Assembly (NCBI GenBank): GCA_018907035.1
Contig: JACCIC010000048.1
Location: 1,457,001 to 1,521,000, forward strand
Direction: 5' to 3'
Length of the DNA: 64,000 nucleotides
DNA from: Sycobia sp. Sy_11
Taxonomy: Eukaryota; Arthropoda; Insecta; Hymenoptera; Epichrysomallidae
The notes beneath the pieces are model-generated. The model did no database searches and had not been told where the DNA came from. It saw nothing but the letters and a program-made list of their open reading frames with translations. The translations under genes were made by a program, and so were the position numbers. Of this stretch, positions 54,240 through 64,000 are shown piece by piece; positions within the stretch are counted from its first letter, which is position 1; each line of letters starts with the position of its first letter.

Positions 54240-55489
54240 ACACCTTGTATAGATGATCTTTGTTACCAGAGTGCCTGCAAAGATTAGTTGTGTCAGGGCC
54301 CGAGCATACGGCCGCTAAATGGCCAGTCTACCAACACCTGAAGCAACTCCTTATTTTTTGTTTTTTTAACTCTGCAGCTGACCCATCCGATGCGAATATG
54401 CCCTACACGTAGTAGTTCAGCTGCGTGGCTATATGGTACAGACACCACCGCCGTCTGAGTACCCCCATAAGCTTGCCGCAAGGAACGAGCAATTAGTAGG
54501 TTAGTCTCCTTTAGCTCGAGGTGTGTTCTCAGAGCCTCTAATACTTCATCCTTTGAAGTGACCTCATCTATATCTTTAATCTCCAATGTAATGAGATTAC
54601 TCAGGACCGAAGTGGATGCGCTATGGCCAACCTTAGATTCAACAATGCGTGCCAACTCATGTGCATCTTTGGCAGTCCGTTCCAACTGAAGTACAAGGGC
54701 ACCGCTTGCATTTCTACGTATCCTGTTAACCTCATTCTTGACATGAGATAACTCCGGGTCATTCTTTATTTGTCGCAGTACCTCCGCGTATGTAACTCCT
54801 TCATTGGCCTTAATCAAAATGGAGTTAGGCCTATTTCGTCCATTAAGCCTGCGTGTACTAGATAATTCTTTATCTTTGCCTTTGGGCTTCTTACGCTTGA
54901 TGGTCTGCCATTGATTTTCTTTGGCTTCAGACTTGCCTGTAGGTACTCCGACCGACTCTAGTGGTCTCCTTGAGCCCAATGGTGGTTCTTTCGTCCTTTT
55001 GCCACCTATGGTTTTAGGAGTGGAAACCATCGCTTCTGCTGCGCTTCGTTTGGTGTCACAGCGTAGACTCGGCGTAGTCTGAGTCACCACTTCATGTGTA
55101 CCAGGACGTTGATACTGTAATAGATCATCCTTTGCCATACTAATGCATTTATATGAGGCATTAATGGAACGAGCAAGATCCTTAATGGTCTTGTGTACGT
55201 TATGCCTATCTTTGACAAAATCCAACAATTGGCTGATCTTCTCACCAAGTCGCTCCAGGTGATTGTTTCTGCGCGTGATGGAGATTTCTCGATCCGTTGT
55301 TTCTTGATCCATCATGACATCTCCTTTAGTACCCAGTGTACTATCTATGATTATGTTTGATTTGCCCTCCCCAGAATCCGAGGGGCTACCACCGACCATA
55401 GAGGCTTGCACTCTATCGGAATCGGTGAGGAGATTGACCGGTCTTGCCGGAGTTACTCCCTGGGGTATATCTTTGTTTATACCAAACAT
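54240..55489 (-). CDS. R1-type LINE ORF1 (gag-like) protein
   Basis: A 398-codon frame (55,489-54,293) has a helical, charged N-terminal third, a basic stretch (KENQWQTIKRKKPKGKDKE) and a conserved R1 ORF1 core with EGVTYAEVLRQIKNDPEL, RIRRNASGALVLQLE and HIRIGWVSCRVKK. The zinc knuckles should follow. They are partly preserved in another frame (GPDTTNLCRHSGNKDHLYK, then VC) after a frameshift near 54,350, so the frame is open but its C-terminal nucleic-acid-binding part is shifted. The product would bind the LINE RNA. Confidence 0.8.
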
Positions 55490-55651
55490 TAGTCATAATT
55501 GGCCTTACGTTCGGGAGGCCCTCCCTATTAGCTTTTTCTGTCCGCCCTGAGTATTTTATTTCCTCAGTGCCCTCTACAAATTGTAGCGAGCCATCCCCTA
55601 TCCGCAACCTGGGGAGGCGCCAGATGGGAGAAAGCAACAAAACTCCACACT

Positions 55652-56694
<1,043 letters not shown>

Positions 56695-57631
56695 TATAAA
56701 TATATATTATGATACGGCTGATGGAATTTTATTTTATTCTCGTTTTTTCTACTTCCTACTTATTGTCTAATAGTTCTTCTACTTGTTGTATCATGTATTT
56801 AGTGTTTTTTACACTACCTCAGCCTATGGGATGATGTTATTCATCTTTCATATTATAAAACATTATTTCGGTCTTCTGTTCTTCTGTAAAACCTCCTACA
56901 CCTAAGTATTTGCCTATCAAAATGTCTCAATTTTTTTGGGCGGTAAATAAAACTTCAAAGAGCTTTTTCTGATTTCTCTAGCCTATTAATTTTGTGGTGT
57001 GATTAGTTTGTTCCAAAATTTACGTCAGTGCCAGTCAATATTCCTTCCATCTATAAAAACTGTGCGAGAATAGTATAATAACTGCGTGTATATAAATCTA
57101 TATTTACAGTAAAATTGAAGGTAGAAACATATATAGTTTTAATTTAATAAGTTATTATATAGATTAAAGTAAGAATCAATCTTGTTTATTACAGGTATGA
57201 GGACCCGATTTAATAATATACAATGTCTATGTCAAAAATTCTCAGAATTTTCAAAAAAACAAACCATAAATTATTTTTGCACAAATTCATTTATATGTTA
57301 CAAAATAGTTCCCTTCCGAGTCAATACCAAGTTTAGCCCATTCGAAGAGTATGTCAAATGACTCTTTCATGTTGTTGGCTGAAATGATTTGCAAAATGGC
57401 TATCATTATGTTCCTGGACCTCCCTGTGACGCTTGCCTTTCATCGGCAAATACAATTTACGTGAAGAATTGTTTTGATTTCCGATTTTTCCAAGCGCAAT
57501 TTTTTCGGGTTTGGCTCATCAGGGGCTTTTTATTCAGTACTGTAAAGTTTGGTTTTGGGATTATATTGAAAACATTATGTCTCGTTACCAGTTGCGATAG
57601 AATAAAGATAGTTTTGGTCCTTTTAACTGGT
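56695..57631. other. No recognised gene
   Basis: Mixed sequence. 57,290-57,690 is less AT-rich and has overlapping frames on both strands (for example 57,389-57,691), which might be a worn transposase, but no motif is convincing. Confidence 0.35.
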
Positions 57632-58180
57632 TTAAGGGGCCCAAACACTGTAAACTGCGATTTTTCATATGATTTTTATTTTATTTATTAAAAAAAGCGG
57701 ACTTACCGGGTTACATGAAGCTTTACACATATATTAATAAATGTTTAAATTATCGAAAAAAATTTTTTTTTTTTGGCGGCCATTGTATTCTGTAGCTGTT
57801 CCAAAATGGCGCCTTTTTACAATGACCCTTGTCGCGTTGACAGCAAATCAGCAAAACGGAGCCTCCTAGAGCAAAAAACAAAAAATATTGTTGAAATATA
57901 CATTACTGGCTACTGTTTGACGTACGAGATTTTAAAAATATTGATTAGAAAAAAAATGGCGGCTATTTGAAGAAAAGTTTTTTTTTCGCGTAAAATTTTG
58001 CACTCAATTATTTATAAAAAAAAAGTTTGGCATATATCGAAAAACGACTACGTCGAGCAGAAGCGACACTATTCCCTAATAGAATGCAATTTGAATCAGG
58101 TCGATCGGATAAAAACTTTTCCAGTTATGTTGTCAAGGCGGTCAAAAACCATGGCTTCTACATAATCGCGTTTTAAGACT
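57632..58180. mobile_element. Possible end of a Kolobok-like relative
   Basis: TTAA followed by GGGGCCCAAACACTG resembles the TTAA|GGGG(G)CATC start of the 43,502 element. The following non-coding stretch has similar features (poly-A runs, a GATCGGATAAAAACTTTTCC block like the AATCGGTTGAATAGTTTTTG block there). No opposite end was found. Confidence 0.3.
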
Positions 58181-58949
58181 CTCACAATTTTATTTTATAA
58201 CAAGACTCTTTGATTCCTGAAATGGCCCTCTTCTATAATTGGCTGAATGAAAAATATAAATATAGATTCAATTGAATGATGGAAGGTCGATTTATGTGGT
58301 TTGAGCTAAGCCCACAGAGAAAACTTGATGATTGCATATAGGAGAGGAAAAGCATTGCACTCTTGTATTATTATTGATTTTTTATAAGTTTATATCTCAA
58401 TACAAAGATATTGTTTGGTTGGCGACTTTATTTATTGGTTTTAATTAGTTTATCATGAAATGTAAAAAGCACAAATGGCTTAACTTACATCTATTGAATA
58501 TCTTTTATAATTTTATCGTGCAATTTTAAAAACTATCCACAAGTTTAGTAAAGACGATATTCGTTTTCGATTAGCTATAACTATAGTGGAATGACGGAAT
58601 ATTCAATCAGCGTTTAAAAATTGAATAAGCTTTGGTGTAGTAGTAAATTTGAATCATGTAGATATTCTTAGCTTCTTCAGTGATAAAATATCTTCCAAAA
58701 GAAGATCAAAGTATGCTTACAAGAATCTAATGCTATAAAAGTAAATTCTGGTTTTATATTCCATTTTTCTGTACAGAAAAATTGTGAGAAAAATTACATA
58801 TATTAAATATTTTACGACACAGATTATTACAGTTTACCTGTTTTGTGATTTACAAAAAGGGTTTGAGGAATATATTAAGGAGGCTCTTCTTGCACATTGG
58901 AAAGTTTCGGAAAAAGGATTTAGGTTGAACGTTGAAAAGTATTATTAGT
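58181..58949. other. AT-rich stretch before the polymerase pseudogene
   Basis: No motif is clear. Its last part may contain further worn polymerase codons. Confidence 0.35.
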
Positions 58950-61170
58950 TTATGCTTAAACATGAACAAATTTTCTGTATACAAGGGCACAGCATATATA
59001 CTTCTTCCAAGGTTTATAATATCAAAAAATGATATGTTAATGTTTGTTATAATGATAACCAGTGTTTTAAATAAGCTATATTTTCAGTATTATATCCTAA
59101 TTCAATTAATCGTAAAAATCGAAATTTGGTGATATGGAATTTGTGATTCAACTGAAGAATGTTGTAAAATTTGAAAATTTAAATAATACTTCCGTAAATA
59201 TTTATATACTTAGAAAGTATTTGTAGAAATATGAGGTATTAACTTATCACTTCAAATCCGAGGATGGAGAAAAATGTAAAACTCCTTCTCATTTAAGATT
59301 ATTACATCGATAAATATGAAGAAAATAATATTCATCATGATAATTTTAGCTTGCCGAAATACCATTATGTATGAATTAAAAGTTTATCCAGACTTTAAAA
59401 TTGATAATTGAATGAATCACATTTAAAATCATTTCATTTTGGAAGGTGTTTGCAATTTTTTATCATGAAGAAAAACGAAAAAGTCACGAACACTATTGTG
59501 AAAATATGAGCGAACGTAGAATACATTTTCCGAACAATAGTATTCTTAAATTTGAAGAATATAAAAAGAATAAGAAAATTCTTTTTGTAATTTATGTAGA
59601 TTTTGAATGTTTATTACAGTCGACAAAAAATGAGAATGGTTTTCAGTTTAACGAAGAATACAGTATAGGTTATTATTCAAAATACAATGATGATTACATA
59701 TTATTAACGTACAAATTATATAGACGAAAAAGTAGAGAAGACGGGACATCTGCACAATAGTTTGTTCATAAATTCAAATATATTGGAGAACATATGGATC
59801 AACTCTACAACACACCAATACCAATGAAGCTCACCAATCTTGAAGAACTAAAATTTCGATAGTCGTCTGCTTATCATATATGTGATAATGTTTAACAGGG
59901 ACAACTTCCAGTACGAAATTACAGCCATCTTACAGGATAGTACGTTTATTTAATTATTTTATAACTGAATGACTTTTTCAAATACAAAGAAAAAAATTAA
60001 GTAACTTCCTCTCTCCAGTTCCAGAGGAGTAGCTCATAATCCATGTAATTTGAATTCTAAAGGCTTGAGGTTTATTCTCCAGATTTTTGATAATCTTAAT
60101 TATAGTACATATTTTACGATAAAGGAGATTGGCACTTCTTTGTTGCTGAAAGTTCAAGTTTCTCTAATGCATCATAATAAAGAAAAATGGATTTCATTCA
60201 CGAAGCTTATGAATGACTGCAATTTAAGTTTTAGATTTATAAATTCATGACGATTTTTGTCGTCATTTTTAAATAAACAATATCAACATTAAAAAAACAA
60301 CATCATCTCTAGAAAATGCACCATTAGCAGTAAAGGAATTTCAATCAGGTGGGTTTTAAAATGAAAATATTCATCTTCTTAAACGAAAAGGTATATTTAC
60401 GATTTTTTTACATGATATTAATAATCTATATGGATGGTACAATATCTGCCGACTGGAAAATTTCAATGAATTTACTACGAATTCAATCTAGAATTCTTCA
60501 ATACTCCATCAGATTCAGATACAAGCTATATTGCTGAGCTAGACTTAGAGTATGCTGAAGAAATTCATGACGTATAATTGACCTTTTTGTGTAGAGTACC
60601 GTACACCCCCAGACTCTAAATAGAAGAAATATGTCACTATTTTGTACAATAAGAAAATATATGTAATTCATTACCGAGTACCTAAGCAGGCATTGGGTCT
60701 TCGTTTATAAAAGGTACACACAAATTTGAGTTTTGAGAAAAACTCTTGGCCTAAACCATATAGAGAGTTTCATACGAAAAAGCAAAAATAGGCAAAGAAT
60801 GAGTGAAAAACTTTTTTACAAACTTTTAATTAATGCAGTTTATGAAAAGTGCATCGAAGAAGAAAACATGTCACGCAGCTGTACGTAATAACAATAGTGT
60901 AAATAAGTTTACAGGTCGAAATAGAGTAGAAACAAGCATAGCTGCACCACATTTTCATAGCTATGATTTTTGATGAAAATTTGATTGCTATTTAGGTCGA
61001 AAAGATAAGTGTTAGAATTAAAAAGCCTATATAAGTTCAGTGTTACTTTTTCGATCATTCAAAGATACTCATTTACTATTGTAACTACTCCTATATGAAA
61101 AAGAGAGTGGGAGAAAATATAAGCTGCTATATATTGACAAAGACAGTTTCATATATCATGTGGAAGGTAT
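58950..61170 (+). pseudogene. Protein-primed B-family DNA polymerase, Polinton/Maverick-like, decayed
   Basis: Plus-strand fragments in three frames follow the order of arthropod Polinton-type PolB proteins. KGTAYILLPRFII lies near 58,985 and KFENLNNTSVNIYI near 59,165. Frame 59,446-59,760 follows with SHEHYCENMSERRIHFPN and VIYVDFECLL, the exonuclease D-x-E. RGVAHNPCNLNSKG lies near 60,025, YIAELDLEYAEEIHDV near 60,530 and LLYIDKDSFIYHVEG near 61,125. The last is the polymerase motif C, with Lys where YxDTDS has Thr. The protein would copy a linear element from a protein primer. No capsid, integrase or terminal repeats were seen. There are stops throughout. Confidence 0.7.
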
Positions 61171-61176
61171 TAATAC

Positions 61177-61870
61177 GAGGTCAGACAATTAGGTAATGCG
61201 ACCGATTTTATTTCTCGACCTGTGGTAATATTGTGAACCTTCTCAATCTAGTTATTCCTGGTGATGAAAATTGGTCCTTTCTATATTACCCCGAAATTAA
61301 ACGACAAAGCCAAGAGTAGCTGTTCTCTAGAGCGCCAAGACTAAGGAAGGCCAGAATGAGCAAGTCCAAAGTGAAAACCATGTTCATTTGCTTCCTCGAC
61401 AAAAAAGGGGTGGTTCACAAAAAGTTTATACCACCTGGACAAATCGTAAATCAAGTATTTTACCACAATGTGCTCCAGAAATTACGAAAAAGGGTGCTCA
61501 GAGTGCGTCCACAGAATGCTCCCTGTCACAGTACGTTCAGTATCTCTCAGTTTTTTGGCGTCTAATAGCATAGCAATGTTACCACAACCGCTTTATTCAC
61601 CGGACATGTCAGTGTGACTTTTCCCCTACCCCGATTTGAAACAATTCGTCAAATATCGATATTTTGACTCCATTGGAGACATCCAAGAATCTGTGACGAG
61701 GGTAGTCGGATAGATTCTACAAGAAGTATTCCAGAATTGTTAAAAAACTCACTGAAATAAATGTATAGATGTGGGAGGGAACTACTTTAGAGGAGATCCC
61801 AGCGATGTACCTTAATTTTTAAATATAACCCATTTTTAATTTTGTCGCATTACTTAATTGTCTGACCTCG
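61177..61870 (+). mobile_element. Internally deleted mariner-family element in the polymerase pseudogene
   Basis: The TIRs CGAGGTCAGACAATTA(G/A)GTAATGCGAC lie at both ends and TA flanks both sides (61,175-61,176 and 61,871-61,872). It is 694 bp, half the normal length. Its TIRs differ from both other mariners in the window. The insertion lies just after the motif-C region of the polymerase, so the polymerase fragment is older. Confidence 0.8.
61356..61790 (+). pseudogene. Mariner-family transposase remnant
   Basis: Frame 61,356-61,565 reads SKVKTMFICFLDKKGVVHKK and QVFYHNVLQKLRKRVLRVRP, the stretch before the second catalytic Asp. After a frameshift, NAPCHS and then PDLKQFVKYRYFDSIGD remain. 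The first third, including the DNA-binding domain, is deleted. Confidence 0.75.
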
Positions 61871-61872
61871 TA

Positions 61873-62436
61873 GTTTTAAAATTTTATCATCTTTATAAAA
61901 CTAATGTACAATTAAAAAAGATTTTTTAGGATCACTTTAGTTGAAACACTAGTTGACTAACGAACAAACTTTTTGAAAAAATGAATTTGAACCTTATTGG
62001 TTATTTTGATTTTCAGCATTAGAATTTTTTTAAGTTGTAATGGAATTCATTGTTACCTGTTACTGTATAAATAGATTCATGTAGGTGGTAGTCGCTATCT
62101 TAGAATTATCTTTATTCTCTGTTCAAAACTTAATAATTCAAAGGAACAGAGAAAATAGAACAGAAAGATAGATAAATCAATAGGAATATTACGATTGAGT
62201 CCATTTCTCTTAAGAAGTAACGCTTATAAAGAAAAAAATATAGACTAAATAATGTGTATTTTGAAGAGACTTACAATTTTTATTTAAAATATTTTTGACA
62301 ATTTTTTGTATTTTACGAAGTTAGAAAATCTATATTTTTCATGGGCTTTTATGTCATTCGTTATAGAAATGAAATTATCGCTACTTTTTACTATAATATC
62401 TGTAATAAGAATCTTAAAAAGAATATGCATACATTT
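61873..62436. other. AT-rich stretch
   Basis: Perhaps worn continuation of the polymerase pseudogene; no motif is clear enough to call. Confidence 0.4.
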
Positions 62437-62735
62437 TGTAACGGTGCGCGTATTCGCCTCGAGCACGAGATCGGCGGGCAAGGCCGTTGCAAAAGATGTG
62501 CCCGGCTGGGCTTAATCCCGAATTATTTCGGCGAGGGAGAGGGGTGGTTAGCGACGGGCGAAATATCGCATACAGGATTGCGCGTGAGGTAGGGAGACTA
62601 AATGATTATCGGAAAACAGAGGAATAAAATTGCACGTACTTTTAATTTGATTATACATGTGGTATAACAAACGCGCGAGGGCGCGAGGCACGCAGGCCGA
62701 GGGTCGCCGAGGCGACGGCGCGCGAGGAGTTAGGG

Positions 62736-62736
62736 A

Positions 62737-62788
<52 letters not shown>
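62736..62788. repeat. (GA)n microsatellite
   Basis: About 53 bp of GA repeat with one AAA interruption. Confidence 0.9.
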
Positions 62789-62790
<2 letters not shown>

Positions 62791-63236
62791 ACGGGCTGCT
62801 ACTTACAGTCGGGTCGGTGTAGTGGTGTCGTCCACTGGTAGCAGGAGGTGGCGGCGGCAAACCCTGGACCCGTGGCAGCACATCCTCGTGCAATGATGTC
62901 TTGATTCGCCGGGAGAGGCGGTGTCCCCGCTCGTCGATGGCCCCGGGATGGGGCGGTCGCTCCGCACAGGTGGGAGCCGGGTGGTAGGCCCGTTAGATCG
63001 AGCTCGGCAGTGATGCCCTCGTAACGGGTTCCGTGGGTGGCACGCACGAAAGCGGCGCAAAAACTCAAGGACACCACAGAGCACCTCGCGAAGCCAAAAC
63101 TACGCACCAGGTCGACTTTTGGTTTTTATCGTTTTAAAACACGAAGACCGATCGTACCTGTCTCGTGAAGCTCTACTTCCAAAACAAACTAATCTAACTT
63201 CAGAATTCGCGCGCGACCGTCTCTCCCCACTCCCCG

Positions 63237-63260
63237 CTCTCTCTCTCTCTCTCTCTCTCA
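63237..63260. repeat. (CT)n microsatellite
   Basis: About 24 bp of CT repeat within the candidate LTR. Confidence 0.85.
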
Positions 63261-63518
63261 TTCACTTACCTCTCCGACGGTGTAGCAGTGCATCGGCCTG
63301 CAACAAATATCTATTTGTCTTTACATATAAATATATACACATATTTACAGGGCTACGACGGGAGAGAGAAGCGTGCGTTCCACGTCACAAATTTAATAAA
63401 AATTGAGTTCGTCGATTAATTGAAAGATTGGCAGCTCTGTGATGTAAGAATTCTTCTCCACTTTTCATGTTTGCCAATTTTTTTAAAGTTATAGCAAGTT
63501 GCAAAACGTTGAGCTGCT

Positions 63519-63522
<4 letters not shown>

Positions 63523-63568
<46 letters not shown>
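63523..63568. repeat. (TA)n tract
   Basis: About 46 bp of TA repeat, the insertion target of the Helitron that follows. Confidence 0.9.
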
Positions 63569-63569
<1 letters not shown>

Positions 63570-64000
63570 TAGCATCCCCCGTCTCGGCTTTGCCCGAGAT
63601 AATAATTTAACCGATTTCATAAACAATTCAATAATATCTAAGTAAAAAGTACTCTTATACATACAAATCTATATTTCTATAAATAATTGACCGTAATTTA
63701 CCTATCGTCGCTTCTGTATAAAAAGCTACTTCAAGGTGGCGTCCACTTCAAAAAGTTATTATTTTGCCGACCATTTTATACAATACATATATATGCATAT
63801 TAATTACGGCTTCAATGGAAAAAATTTTACTGTCGAGTTAGAGCGGTAGAAAAAGATGTGCAAGTGTCTGGAGACGACGTTTACAGAGAGCATCATGTTC
63901 GGACCATAGGAAATATCTCGGGACGACTGCTATAGAGAGTTATGTGTTCGGGAGGTAGAATACAATGTCTACTTATCCCGGGACGACTCTTAATGGGAGT
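63569..64000 (-). mobile_element. Non-autonomous Helitron, 3' part (continues past the window)
   Basis: On the minus strand the hairpin CTCGGGCAAAGCCGAG (63,598-63,583) is followed by ten bases and CTAG (63,572-63,569), then T of the TA tract. The body matches the 56,240-56,694 part of the complete copy in inverse orientation, including its array units (63,850-64,000). The 5' end lies beyond the window. Confidence 0.8.

Larger units (their letters stand above)
52169..55650 (-). mobile_element. R1-type LINE, 3'-truncated
   Basis: The minus strand shows a 5' leader (about 55,650-55,490), ORF1, APE endonuclease, linker and reverse transcriptase up to just after YADD. It then breaks off into a GC-rich block at about 52,169. 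The normal 3' end and tail are missing. A LINE usually loses its 5' end, so a lost 3' end points to later rearrangement. Frameshifts are few, and the copy looks younger than the 19.5-kb LINE. Confidence 0.8.
62437..63390. repeat. Candidate solo LTR (GC-rich, ~0.95 kb)
   Basis: A GC-rich block in AT-rich surroundings starts TGTAACGGTGCGCG and ends CACGTCACA(A). ATTT lies on both sides (62,433-62,436 and 63,391-63,394) if the end is taken at 63,390. The terminal pair TGTAACG/CGTCACA is near-symmetric. It has no coding domain. The long frames inside come from GC composition and the (GA)n and (CT)n runs. Orientation is unknown. Confidence 0.5.

Noticed and set aside
62651..63107. Long minus-strand frames (about 80-100 codons)
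   Set aside because: Low-complexity Arg/Pro/Ser products overlapping in several frames within a GC-rich candidate LTR.

Overview
The window looks like nuclear DNA of an insect, most likely a hymenopteran such as an ant. The evidence is short AT-rich introns, a ZAD (zinc-finger-associated domain) gene, very frequent (TA)n tracts, and a dense set of mariner, Helitron, Penelope-like, R1-type LINE and Ty3/gypsy copies. The species is an inference. Only two host genes are convincing, both on the minus strand between about 5.8 and 9.8 kb: a short ZAD protein gene, and directly downstream the first four coding exons of the mitochondrial 3-methylcrotonyl-CoA carboxylase alpha subunit (MCCC1). The other MCCC1 exons are not found, so they lie left of the window or are lost.

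Region by region: 974-4943 is an internally deleted Ty3/gypsy element with both LTRs and a 4-bp target duplication; in the env position it carries a leucine-rich-repeat reading frame. 10-12 kb holds a tRNA-derived SINE and a Helitron fragment with seven exact 60-bp repeats. 11,991-14,091 and 25,686-27,771 are the arms of a 2.1-kb inverted duplication. Between the arms are a complete mariner (14,975-16,262), a solo LTR (16,594-17,787), a MITE, an internally deleted LINE (19,469-23,241), a second MITE and a 5'-truncated Penelope-like element. 27.7-30.6 kb has a ~310-bp direct duplication around a second, dead mariner. 33.2-39.1 kb is a decayed gypsy gag-pol, split in its reverse transcriptase by a 1.39-kb solo LTR. 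A second Penelope-like element follows at 39.2-40.5 kb and ends in a hammerhead-ribozyme-like motif.

From 42.1 to 48.35 kb on the minus strand lies a decayed autonomous Helitron (Rep plus PIF1-type helicase). It is interrupted by a 2.7-kb transposon with TTAA target duplications (Kolobok-like) and cut at its 3' side by a LINE ORF1 fragment. 48.97-50.2 kb is a second LTR related to the one at 36.1 kb. 52.2-55.65 kb is an R1-type LINE. 55,748-56,694 is a non-autonomous Helitron with both ends visible. 58.95-61.2 kb is a decayed protein-primed B-family DNA polymerase of Polinton/Maverick type, with a small mariner derivative inserted. The window closes with a candidate solo LTR and another Helitron end.

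The most unusual structures are the arrays of nested hairpins in the two related LTRs (36.7-37.0 and 49.4-49.7 kb), whose stems differ in sequence but keep their pairing, and the LRR frame inside the 1-5 kb LTR element. Almost all mobile-element genes are broken. The window reads as a heterochromatin-like nest of insertions beside two host genes, not as an operon or pathway.
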